From: a virus
IMG/VR virus record: IMGVR_UViG_3300002144_000223
Coordinates: 1-31,056 of that record
Strand: one strand, 5' to 3'
DNA length: 31,056 nt
Positions 1 to 8,430 of this stretch are shown here, one piece after another; position 1 is the stretch's first letter; each line of letters begins with the position of its first letter. The position numbers were made by a program, and so were the translations under genes. The notes beneath the pieces are model-generated. The model made no database searches, was not told the DNA's origin, and saw nothing but the letters and a program-made list of their open reading frames with translations.

Positions 1-3000
1 TCAGGTTTTAATTTTGCTTTCTTTAATTGTTCTTTATATAGCTCAATTTGATTTTCATAATAGTCGTATTCTATTTGGCCATTTTCGTATTGCTCCTCTA
101 GCTTATCTATTTTACTTTGTATTTCATCAACCCCCGATTTAAGTGCTGATGAAGATTTTGATTCAGAAGATTTGCTGCTTATATCGCCTAGGCTTATGTT
201 GTTTTTCCCTTTGAATTCGCCTTTAGTTGCTAACTCTTTAAGGGCGTTCGTAAACTCTCCCTTGTCAAAGCTTTTGTTGTAGTCTCTAATAAAGTCAAAA
301 GTATCTTTACCTGTGGTTAGATTTATTTTTAATCCGTAATTCTGAAATACTTTTCTTAAAATGTCGCGTAATTTTGTAAATAGAGTTTCATTATAAACTA
401 AATCGCCACTTGCTATTGCTTCAGACAAATAGTTAAGCGTTTCTTCAAACGAATCTGCCTCTGCCTTTGCTTTTCGGGCATTATAATCTTCGTCAATTTT
501 AGCAAGCCCTTCGGCGGTAAGTTTGGACACTTTGTACCTCTTTAGCATGCTGTCCACAAAAACTTTCTTGTCCGCTTCAATTTCTTTAATTTTTCCCGCT
601 AGGTTTGCGTTTTCTTGCGAAACACGTTTGCCAAAATCAGATTCAGCAATTTTATCTTTTCCGTAATAAGATTCTAAGAAAGAAAATAAATCTTTACCGA
701 CCTTTGTCATAATAGTGGGATCATTCTGTATTGCAGTATACAATACCCTATGTAAAAGTTCGTGTCTACCCGTTGTAGATATACCGTCATCTAGATTTAA
801 TTCGCTATTTATAAGCAATGTAAGTTTACCTGTCTTCTTCGACTTATAAAAAGTGCCATAATTATTGCTAGTTTGGTTTTTAATTTGTTCGGAATTATAG
901 CCGTCTTCTTTTAGTATAGTTCTGTACTCATCAGGGTCCGCTAATTTAACTATTGTATCGTCTCCAAATAATTTGCTAACAGCTCCTTTGGTTTTTTCAA
1001 AGTCTTTTGCAATATCTAAAGAAATTTTTTCAATGGCCAAGTCCTCGTTTATAAATCTCAGTCTCTCAGTTGCCTCTTCTTTTTCTAGCTCGTTCATTCC
1101 TTGAAGCTTCGACTTTATATCCTTAGCTTCCACAAGCATGTTATATATCTTGCCAGTAGACTCTTTGCTGTATTCTTTGCTAATACCATCAATCATTTTT
1201 ATGTTACCATGTATAACAGATAACTCATCCATTTTAGTCTTATATTCTTTCTGTAGAATATCTATAGATTCTGCTTTAACTTGTTCGGTAGCATTACTGT
1301 TCAGTATTTTGCCGGCTTTTTCCTGTATGTCTACACTACTTTTATTTAGCTCTAGTATATCATTGTAAGTTGATTTAGGCATACCGTGCACTCTATTTAC
1401 TATCTTATTAGTAAGATTAGAATTTTCCTCAGTTAACTGTTGAGCCTTACTCTGGTATGCTGATAATACAGCTGGCGTTATTCCAGGAGTATTCATTTTT
1501 ACCATTAGTCTAGCTATTTCGGAACCATTATTCTTTATAATAGATTGCTCTGAAGTAGGCATGAATGGTTTAATAGCAGCTCCTGCAATATGTGGCGCTG
1601 ATAACATTAAAGCTGTCAGTACTGTTGTATCTTTAAGTACATCTCCTACGTTATCAAGTAGACCTACATTTTTTCCTAATAAGAATTTATCAATGGAGTT
1701 TTGAGCTAAGTTAGTAAATTGCTCGGACATGTTCTCATTAAGCATGTCAACTGATCTACCCCCAAACCAAGAAGCTAATGTTTCTTTTTTGAGAGTATTC
1801 ATAAAAGCTTGCTTTCCTTCTTCTTTACCTAGTGCTTGTAGTGGTCTAATTGCCCCTTTGAACATATTAGTGGTTACGTTCTCCCCAACACCTTCAGCAT
1901 ATCCAAAAAGCAATGACGCTGATACCATTTGAATAGGATTATAGTCTGTTTCCCCTCTATTGTTACTTCCTGCAAGTTCAAGATACTTCCCACCAGCAGA
2001 ACTAGACGCTATCAATTTCGCCGCTGTTGTTTCCAACTTAAGAGCCGGAACAATCACAGCTCCTGCTTTAGTTGTAGCAAACTTACTTAACCACTTTGCA
2101 GAGTTAGATAATGCGCCTTTAACAATTTCGGATCCCCCTTTTTTAACTACATTTAACGCAACCGCCTCAGCTATAGCCCCTGCTTTAAGCGCTGCATTAC
2201 CTGTACCTCCTGTTAATGCCATCAAAACAAAGTTTGGTATTTGAGAAGCTATAAGATCCCACGCATACTCCCCAAAAGTTTCTACATTTTCAACTTTACG
2301 TTTTCTACCATAAAAGTTTTCATGCATTTCATCTCTTCTTGCTTTGAATCCTAACACCGCTTTTGTTGTATCAGATAAAAAGTCCATTTCATCTTCACCT
2401 TGCAACATACTAACGGCTTTTCTAGGAGCCCAGGTAGCTACATCTGTAACCATATTAGCTACTCCAATAAGTCCCTCAACAAATCCCTCTACCGCAGGTA
2501 CTATTTTAGTAAATTCCCAACCAATACCATAGTGTCTTTTTGCTAAGTCAAATTCTTCATTAGCCGTTCCTAATTTCTTAGCTGATTTATCGTAGGCTTC
2601 TAAATTTGAAGTATATCCAGCGTATGATATATTAGCAAACTTCTTTAAATCGTTTAGATTTTTTATTTTTATATTAAAAGCATCAACCTGATCTTGTGTT
2701 TCAAACTTTGGGTTTTCACCGTATGATTTAAGTTCCGCTTGTATTTTGTCAATTTTGTTAGCGTAATCAGTAAGATCATTATTAAGCATGCTATTGATTG
2801 CGGCTTTCTTTTTGAATTCCGGAGTTTCTATAGCAATTACTTTTTCGCTGCGACTTTCAAGTAAATCTTGTTTGCTCCCGCTTATGTCTTTTAAGTACTG
2901 TTCTGTTTTTTTATTAGCTAACGCTGCATATTGTCTATGCCCATATTTTCTTTCAGACAAAGAACTTATTTGGGTTTCCGTTAGCTTTTCCCCTTTTTGT

Positions 3001-3653
3001 TTAGCTTCTTTCAAAACTTGTTCACGTTCACTAGCAAATGGAATATATGCTTTATCTCCATCACCTTCCCAAGCATTCTCAAAAGCAGCTCCAACAGATG
3101 TCCAACTATCATCTTCTCTTTTCTCACCTACGGTCTTAAATGACTTTTCTCTTAATGTATTGATTTTCACCTCGTCTACATCAGCTTGCGTTATAATTCT
3201 ATTATTATTGTATTCTTTGTAAGCTTTGTCTTCTTCAGCCGTTATTGCAGCTAATTCCGCTTTTGGGAGCCTAGACTCTTTCTCTAGCTTTACTTTTAAA
3301 GCTATTTTTTCCGGAGAGTAATATGTGCCTAATCCTTTTTCTTTTCTTTTCTTTGTATTCATGGCTATGTCATTAGCCACCTTTTCTTCTGGGGTTAACC
3401 CCGATTTATTGTTTTTCGATTCCAAAGAAGAATTTACCGATTTGGACACCGTACTTTCTGTTTTGACTGCTCCTGGTTGTAATGGGATCGGTGCTACATC
3501 TGCAGACTTTGTTGTTGCACCTTTTTGCTTTCCCTCACTAGTAACTTCTATTTCTTTAGAACCATTACCCATTTTTGATGATAAAAAATGTTCGGTATCT
3601 GTGTCTTCTACATTTAAGTAACTCCCGTCTGATAATTTATATATTTTTGGCAT
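1..3653 (-). CDS. Giant internal virion (cargo/ejection) protein with HELLH zincin motif, 3' end cut off by window
   Basis: The reading frame is open from the ATG at 3653 to base 1, so at least 1217 residues are visible and the C-terminus is missing. It begins MPKIYKLSDGSYLNV and is rich in Lys/Glu helices. Two Gly/Ala-rich hydrophobic stretches lie near residues 455-500 and 660-690, the kind of segment seen in proteins that cross membranes during DNA ejection. H964-E965-L-L-H968, preceded by STTGR, is a zinc-metallopeptidase HExxH motif; E1078 in LSEAIAS is a candidate third ligand. This resembles the metallopeptidase domains of large polyvalent phage proteins. It is the last gene of the structural run, 16 bases after the 383-residue gene, where short-tailed Bacteroidota phages keep ejected cargo proteins. 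The open frame and size are certain; the peptidase role is inferred, and the virion location comes from context. Confidence 0.8.
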   Translation of the reverse strand, partial: MPKIYKLSDGSYLNVEDTDTEHFLSSKMGNGSKEIEVTSEGKQKGATTKSADVAPIPLQPGAVKTESTVSKSVNSSLESKNNKSGLTPEEKVANDIAMNTKKRKEKGLGTYYSPEKIALKVKLEKESRLPKAELAAITAEEDKAYKEYNNNRIITQADVDEVKINTLREKSFKTVGEKREDDSWTSVGAAFENAWEGDGDKAYIPFASEREQVLKEAKQKGEKLTETQISSLSERKYGHRQYAALANKKTEQYLKDISGSKQDLLESRSEKVIAIETPEFKKKAAINSMLNNDLTDYANKIDKIQAELKSYGENPKFETQDQVDAFNIKIKNLNDLKKFANISYAGYTSNLEAYDKSAKKLGTANEEFDLAKRHYGIGWEFTKIVPAVEGFVEGLIGVANMVTDVATWAPRKAVSMLQGEDEMDFLSDTTKAVLGFKARRDEMHENFYGRKRKVENVETFGEYAWDLIASQIPNFVLMALTGGTGNAALKAGAIAEAVALNVVKKGGSEIVKGALSNSAKWLSKFATTKAGAVIVPALKLETTAAKLIASSSAGGKYLELAGSNNRGETDYNPIQMVSASLLFGYAEGVGENVTTNMFKGAIRPLQALGKEEGKQAFMNTLKKETLASWFGGRSVDMLNENMSEQFTNLAQNSIDKFLLGKNVGLLDNVGDVLKDTTVLTALMLSAPHIAGAAIKPFMPTSEQSIIKNNGSEIARLMVKMNTPGITPAVLSAYQSKAQQLTEENSNLTNKIVNRVHGMPKSTYNDILELNKSSVDIQEKAGKILNSNATEQVKAESIDILQKEYKTKMDELSVIHGNIKMIDGISKEYSKESTGKIYNMLVEAKDIKSKLQGMNELEKEEATERLRFINEDLAIEKISLDIAKDFEKTKGAVSKLFGDDTIVKLADPDEYRTILKEDGYNSEQIKNQTSNNYGTFYKSKKTGKLTLLINSELNLDDGISTTGRHELLHRVLYTAIQNDPTIMTKVGKDLFSFLESYYGKDKIAESDFGKRVSQENANLAGKIKEIEADKKVFVDSMLKRYKVSKLTAEGLAKIDEDYNARKAKAEADSFEETLNYLSEAIASGDLVYNETLFTKLRDILRKVFQNYGLKINLTTGKDTFDFIRDYNKSFDKGEFTNALKELATKGEFKGKNNISLGDISSKSSESKSSSALKSGVDEIQSKIDKLEEQYENGQIEYDYYENQIELYKEQLKKAKLKP

Positions 3654-3669
3654 ACTATGTAATTAAATT

Positions 3670-4821
3670 TTATTGTTTTTTATACGTTTTAGCATCAACA
3701 GGTTCGCTGGTAACAATATTTCCGCTACTATCAAATCCAAACTCTGTCATTGTACCATTGGCATTTTTTACTACAGAAGTTCTAACAACACCATTATCGC
3801 TGCTACTATTAGTCGAGGAGCCTTTGCCTTTGCCATCTGCAATAGCTTTACTCCTTGCAACAGCTTTGTTAATTGAAGCTTGATCTTTTCTGCTCTTCTC
3901 AGCTATTCCTTCATTAGCTACATCATTCCTAGCCTTAACTAGTCTGTCTATTACCTTAGATCTTATAATATTTATTTCACCTTCAGCCCCTTTATTTGCA
4001 TCCCAAATGTTCCCTATGTCCTTCATGCCAAGCTCTGATTCAAAGTCATACACAATAGACTTAAGAGCATTAGGGTTTTGTAATTGCTCTTCTAGCTGCA
4101 TACGGTACATATCATTATCCGTTTTAGTTAATGCCGTACCTGATTTGTATATGGACTCATTGCTTTTTAGTATGCTGTTAGCTAACTCATAATCCTTATA
4201 TATAGGAGCTTGGCTATCATTAAATGCTACTAACTTATTATCTATATTAAACCCTATGTTTCCACCTTCCGTTATTTGTAAAGGAGCATCATAACTAGCA
4301 TCGCTTCTTTTATCCCCATCACCGTCATAAAAACCATACATAATCATAGATTCTCTATTCTTATCCGGGTCCATGCCTTTCGACAAAGAGTTATTTAGTT
4401 GATCACCGGCATAGTCCAATTTACTTTTCTTGTAAGATTTTAACTGTTCTGCTAAATTAGTAAAACTGTTATTCACACCATTCATAACATCGACATACTG
4501 AGCATACTCAGGAGATGATGCATCCTCTATTTTTGATATGTTTTTAGCAGCATCAGCATACTTAGATCTTTCTGCCATAAGAAAATTTCTCATTGCAGCA
4601 GTCTCTGAACCAGAAAAAGAACTAAAGTCCATTCCTGTTTTTAGTTTGCCCATGTAGTCGTTTACGGTGTTTTGGTACTGGTTGTTTTTCTTAACAGTAG
4701 AGGGAGTACCCGTAGCGCCTTCCCCCGTCATTAGTCCTTTGCCAACTATCTCCCCAATATCCATAAAAGCTTTGCTATCTCCTACCCGTTTAGCTCCTTG
4801 TATTAATATGTTATTTGCCAT
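3670..4821 (-). CDS. Putative internal virion/cargo protein (383 aa), unknown family
   Basis: I do not recognise a named domain. The protein is hydrophilic and mostly helical, with a Gly/Thr-rich N-terminal part, a DGDGDKRSD segment near residue 170 that could be a calcium-binding-like loop, and a Ser/Gly/Asn-rich linker near residue 335 before a short beta-like tail. It lacks a signal peptide and membrane segments. It sits between the Gly/Ala-rich 203-residue protein and the giant zincin protein, with only short A/T-rich gaps on each side, so it is probably expressed with them as a virion component. The start is the ATG at 4821, preceded by an A-rich leader (AAATAAAAATAAAATACAAT) without a Shine-Dalgarno sequence. 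The role as cargo protein is inferred from position only; a tail or neck part is the main alternative. Confidence 0.8.
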   Translation of the reverse strand: MANNILIQGAKRVGDSKAFMDIGEIVGKGLMTGEGATGTPSTVKKNNQYQNTVNDYMGKLKTGMDFSSFSGSETAAMRNFLMAERSKYADAAKNISKIEDASSPEYAQYVDVMNGVNNSFTNLAEQLKSYKKSKLDYAGDQLNNSLSKGMDPDKNRESMIMYGFYDGDGDKRSDASYDAPLQITEGGNIGFNIDNKLVAFNDSQAPIYKDYELANSILKSNESIYKSGTALTKTDNDMYRMQLEEQLQNPNALKSIVYDFESELGMKDIGNIWDANKGAEGEINIIRSKVIDRLVKARNDVANEGIAEKSRKDQASINKAVARSKAIADGKGKGSSTNSSSDNGVVRTSVVKNANGTMTEFGFDSSGNIVTSEPVDAKTYKKQ

Positions 4822-4843
4822 TATTGTATTTTATTTTTATTTA

Positions 4844-5455
4844 CTAAACAAATGTCCCCCCAGGAATCATTGACATACCACCTTTTACTACTCCGGCAAC
4901 GCCTCCAACTATAGCTTTAGTTGCATCTGCTCGGGCTTCATTAGCCGAAGCTAGTCGTTGCTGGGACATACCGAACATTGTATCAACTTTGTCTTTTTCG
5001 GCTGCTCTTGAATCGTATGCACCTTGGATTTCGTTAGTTTGTATCTGCCCCGCCATTTGTCTTTCAGCGGCTTGATTACCGGCCTCTTGTTGTCCAATAG
5101 AAACCGCGGCTCCTTGAGCATTTGTTGATTGTTGATTAGCTAAGGATTGAGCTAATGCTGCAATACCTGAGCCTCCAGCGGCCCCTTGCAATGAATCCAT
5201 AGTATTAGCCATACCTTGATTTTGCTGTTCAGCAATAAAGTTAGCTTCCTTGGTATTTACAGTTAAGTCCTCGTAAACGTTTTCTTGGTTTTTATATAAG
5301 TTGGAAGTGTCTGCTCCCTCCATACGAGTTTTATTCCTATTAAACTCCCCCTGAGCGGCCTTTTGTTCTCTTTTTCTGGCTCCACTACCGATCATTCCTC
5401 CTGCTATAGAGGCTAGTCCTTGAACCGCACCCATAGCTGCTCCTATTGGTATCAT
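4844..5455 (-). CDS. Small Gly/Ala-rich internal virion (ejection-type) protein
   Basis: The 203-residue protein starts with a glycine/alanine-rich hydrophobic segment (MIPIGAAMGAVQGLASIAGG) and ends with another (AIVGGVAGVVKGGMSMIPGG). Between them is a polar, Gln/Ala/Asn-rich helical body with NQENVYEDLTVNTKEA near residue 57 and QGAAGGSGIAALAQSLANQQ near residues 89-108. This pattern is typical of podovirus internal virion proteins (T7 gp14-like in architecture, not in sequence) that are stored in the head and ejected into the envelope. From memory, close versions of the central motif are common in marine Bacteroidota phages; no search was run. Its place ahead of two more putative cargo genes fits. 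The start is ATG at 5455. Confidence 0.8.
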   Translation of the reverse strand: MIPIGAAMGAVQGLASIAGGMIGSGARKREQKAAQGEFNRNKTRMEGADTSNLYKNQENVYEDLTVNTKEANFIAEQQNQGMANTMDSLQGAAGGSGIAALAQSLANQQSTNAQGAAVSIGQQEAGNQAAERQMAGQIQTNEIQGAYDSRAAEKDKVDTMFGMSQQRLASANEARADATKAIVGGVAGVVKGGMSMIPGGTFV

Positions 5456-5487
5456 AATTATATTGTTTTATAAGTTATTATCACGTA

Positions 5488-5814
5488 TTATTTGCTACTT
5501 TCAACTACCTCACTACCAACTGTAAACAGCTCAGCTTCGGTTTCAGAGTTATTCATAAACTGCATTTCTGCATAGTACCCCTTTATTCCACTTGTGTTAA
5601 CCTCTGCTGTCTTGCTAAACAATATAAAGCTAGTTATAGTTGGTCTTACTGCGGAAGGGTCTATATCTACAGTAATGGATTTTCCAAATACTGCGATTAT
5701 AGTTCCTATTAATATAATGTCTATTCCATTTACATCATTTGTGTAGTAAGCTGTATCTCCAATCTGGACGGATACATTTAATGCTTTTGGGAAAGTTAAT
5801 GTTATTGAATCCAT
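5488..5814 (-). CDS. Hypothetical small beta-rich virion-region protein (108 aa)
   Basis: I do not recognise this protein. It is beta-rich, with segments such as MDSITLTFPKALNVSVQIGD, VNGIDIILIGTIIAVFGKS and TVDIDPSAVRPTITSFILFS; alternating hydrophobic residues suggest a small barrel or sandwich. GYYAEMQFMNNSETEAELF near the C-terminus resembles the end of small phage structural proteins in which the final strand reads K-x-x-Y-x-E-x-x-x-x-N. It follows the 67-residue gene by one base and precedes the ejection-type protein, so it is probably a minor tail or head decoration component. The start is the ATG at 5814 and no other start is plausible. Confidence 0.7.
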   Translation of the reverse strand: MDSITLTFPKALNVSVQIGDTAYYTNDVNGIDIILIGTIIAVFGKSITVDIDPSAVRPTITSFILFSKTAEVNTSGIKGYYAEMQFMNNSETEAELFTVGSEVVESSK

Positions 5815-5815
5815 A

Positions 5816-6019
5816 TTAGTTATTTATTAGCCATAGGTTACACTCGCCAACGGCGTTTAATATTTGACTATGATCGCAATGGTCATCGACATAATATATA
5901 GCCACGTATTTATCTTCATTTCTATCTTTATATATTACATATCCATTAGCCCAAAACTCTATATTTGGGCTATCTAAATTATTGTACATAAATGTTGTTG
6001 CTTGTTTTATTTCAATCAT
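5816..6019 (-). CDS. Hypothetical small protein (67 aa)
   Basis: The short open frame has no domain that I recognise. The sequence (MIEIKQATTFMYNNLDSPNI, then FWANGYVIYKDRNEDKYVAI) looks like a small folded alpha/beta protein, with two Cys residues in the C-terminal third (HCDHSQ and GECNLW). It lies 5 bases after the end of the fibre-like gene and one base before the 108-residue gene, on the same strand, which supports a real gene in the operon. Function is unknown; a chaperone or clip for the fibre is possible by position but nothing in the sequence shows it. Confidence 0.6.
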   Translation of the reverse strand: MIEIKQATTFMYNNLDSPNIEFWANGYVIYKDRNEDKYVAIYYVDDHCDHSQILNAVGECNLWLINN

Positions 6020-6024
6020 AATTA

Positions 6025-8430
6025 TTAAACGTTAGGTGTTGTAGTATCTGCGTTGTTTAATACGCCTATGCCTGTCGCTAGGTCATAGGTTAATGTTGCT
6101 AATCTCCATCCGGTAGTAGTATTTTCGCTCGTGCCATCTGGATATCCAGGAGAATAAGGGCCTGGTATTACTAAACTAACAGAGTCTATATTTAGTGTTT
6201 CCGTAGCTGTTGGGTTCTCCCATATAAATCCATTTTTTACAGGTGTTCCGCCCTTCCATAAGGTACAAGCGGCTTTAACAGGCTCTATTCCGGTAGTGTC
6301 AAACCAAAAACATCTAAAGTCTCCTACAATAACCTCCTCAGTCGGGTAAGCTGCTTTAAACTGGTTAATATCCATAAGAACAGATTCAAATCCTATTCCC
6401 GTGTTATCGAGTCCCCATGTCATAATTGGGGTTCCGGTTGTGGGCCAGGCAGAACTAACGGCCCATCCTAGCATGTCAGGCTGCGTTATTTGTCCAATAT
6501 TAGGGCTTACTATTCTTGATCTTGTATCTAGGTCTGACCCGTCAATAAACTCATAAGTTACCATAACCCAGTCCGCATAAAATTGGAAGCTGCTTTCACC
6601 TAGCGTAAACTCAACAATAAGCGTGTTGGCTGTTGAATCAGTTATTTCAACAGTATAATTAGTGGAAGCTTCTAGTCCGGTTAGCTCTAGTGGACTAACC
6701 GCTGTAAGAACAGGGGGGGAGCCGCCTAATGTGTAGGTAAACGGGCCAGCGTTACCGGTAAAGTATATTGTAGCGGTACCATTGTTGCCTGCCTCATTGT
6801 CAGGATCTGTAGTAGTATAACTGTCTAATCCTAAAATTGATGGGGTATCAAACTGTACAATTTCTCCATATCCGGTACCTGCTACATTGGTAGCATAAGC
6901 TCTTACATAGTATGTTGTGAGGGACTCTATAGAGCTAATCTGGCTAACGTAATTAGCCGCACCGGTACCATCGTTTGTAGATCCTAATATACTTAAGAAA
7001 TTATCAGTGCTCCACTCAACGCCTTTTGCCGTAATAGGGCCGTTATTATCAATAATGGTATTGCCACCGCTACTAGCCGACGCGCTTGTAATGTTTGTTA
7101 TTCCTGTAGTTATTACTTCTGGCAACGTAGCTATATGAGCGTCTAGATCTAGCAAGCTTGTCCAGTCTAAGCTGCCTGCAAATTCTATATCGCTGTTAAC
7201 AGTGACAGTTAAATCGTAGCTACTCACTAATGATAAAGAAGTAGAAAAGACACTAAAATTATAATTTGATTCCGGAGGAGCTACTACAGAAGGTATAGTC
7301 CAATCATTTACAGATGGCTGATTTACAATACCCATAGGGCTTGTAGAAGTAACGGTAAAGATGTTTGATGCCAATATACCAGAAGATAAAATACCCGGTG
7401 TATATGATGTACTTTGCAATGATGGAACACTAATAGCGGGATTAAAGCTAGTTACTCCAAAAGCTAAAGAAGACTGCACTAGTTGTACAACAAACCAAGT
7501 TGATGGTTGGCCTAAAATTGTGTCAAATGAGCTAGCTAAATCACCGGTCAATACGAACTCGTAGTAATCGTTATCTATAGTTGAAGGATATATTATTGCT
7601 ATAGCTTCAATTCCCGTAACTCCAATAACACCCGTAAACGTGTTAATAGGTGTGCCTACTTTATCTGAGTATGTTAATGAATAATTTGCCCCTGGAATAC
7701 CGTATAGAGTGCAGGTTCTACTTTCTCCCGTTGCTAAAATATTTGCTAAAGAGCAAGAATAACCCGTGATCTCAATAGAGGGGTTATATATTTCGTAAGC
7801 ACAAGCATTAAGAGACCATACGTCCCCAGCTATATTTGCATTAGGAAAAGTATATCCTATAGTAAAATCAACCTCTATTAGATTACCACTAATATCAAAA
7901 ACTTTATTTGATGATAATGTATAATTATTTGTATTCCCCAAAGTTAATGATAGAGTAGGATTTGTCGGAAAATAATATCCTGAATCTGCAATTATAGGAA
8001 CTGTTAATACGTTTGTTGTTGTGTTAAAATTACCAGTGGCGCTGTATGAAGCTGGGTATGCACCTATGTTACATGATACACTATTTGAGATAGATCCACT
8101 TATGCTATACATAATTAGTTCAGCAAACCCATCTATGCAAAATGGAATTGAAACATTATCCTGAGGCATTATAAATGGGGAAATAAATGTTATAGTAGCA
8201 TTAACGTTTAGTCCGTCTTGCGCGAATGTGATATTACTTATGTCTACCGGCAATGGCAATACTGCATTAAAGTTAGAAGCTATTATATTGTATCCAGCAT
8301 TCGGAACTAATGCTACTAATACAGTTGGGTGCAATATACTTATATCTGCCCCTGTCGTCTCGTTAAAACTAGCTATACTGGCCGTGAAGTTATCTAATTC
8401 TGTTATCATGTATATTATATTATTTAGCAA
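6025..8430 (-). CDS. Fibre-like virion protein with FN3-like and SprB-type repeat modules
   Basis: The 801-residue protein is Ser/Thr/Asn-rich and almost all beta, with very few Lys residues, as in extracellular fibres. Residues about 440-527 form a fibronectin-III-like unit ending SLTTYYVRAYATNVAGTGYG, a signature common in Bacteroidota secreted proteins. Residues about 534-612 (NEAGNNGTATIYFTGNAGPF, then YTVEITDS) resemble the SprB repeat of flavobacterial adhesins. The C-terminal part (613-801) has a DLDTRSRIV segment and a Trp-rich beta region with no family I can name. It follows the muzzle gene directly and overlaps it by 7 bases if the ATG at 8430 is used; the in-frame ATG at 8409 (MITELDNF), preceded by an A/T-rich leader, is an equally good or better start. 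Likely a tail fibre or host-contact protein; the modules suggest a host surface-protein origin. Confidence 0.8.
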   Translation of the reverse strand: MLNNIIYMITELDNFTASIASFNETTGADISILHPTVLVALVPNAGYNIIASNFNAVLPLPVDISNITFAQDGLNVNATITFISPFIMPQDNVSIPFCIDGFAELIMYSISGSISNSVSCNIGAYPASYSATGNFNTTTNVLTVPIIADSGYYFPTNPTLSLTLGNTNNYTLSSNKVFDISGNLIEVDFTIGYTFPNANIAGDVWSLNACAYEIYNPSIEITGYSCSLANILATGESRTCTLYGIPGANYSLTYSDKVGTPINTFTGVIGVTGIEAIAIIYPSTIDNDYYEFVLTGDLASSFDTILGQPSTWFVVQLVQSSLAFGVTSFNPAISVPSLQSTSYTPGILSSGILASNIFTVTSTSPMGIVNQPSVNDWTIPSVVAPPESNYNFSVFSTSLSLVSSYDLTVTVNSDIEFAGSLDWTSLLDLDAHIATLPEVITTGITNITSASASSGGNTIIDNNGPITAKGVEWSTDNFLSILGSTNDGTGAANYVSQISSIESLTTYYVRAYATNVAGTGYGEIVQFDTPSILGLDSYTTTDPDNEAGNNGTATIYFTGNAGPFTYTLGGSPPVLTAVSPLELTGLEASTNYTVEITDSTANTLIVEFTLGESSFQFYADWVMVTYEFIDGSDLDTRSRIVSPNIGQITQPDMLGWAVSSAWPTTGTPIMTWGLDNTGIGFESVLMDINQFKAAYPTEEVIVGDFRCFWFDTTGIEPVKAACTLWKGGTPVKNGFIWENPTATETLNIDSVSLVIPGPYSPGYPDGTSENTTTGWRLATLTYDLATGIGVLNNADTTTPNV

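Noticed and set aside
2788-3222. Plus-strand 144-residue open frame opposite the giant cargo gene
   Set aside because: Antisense shadow; its Ser/Leu/Phe/Cys-rich composition is a product of the Lys/Glu codons on the other strand.
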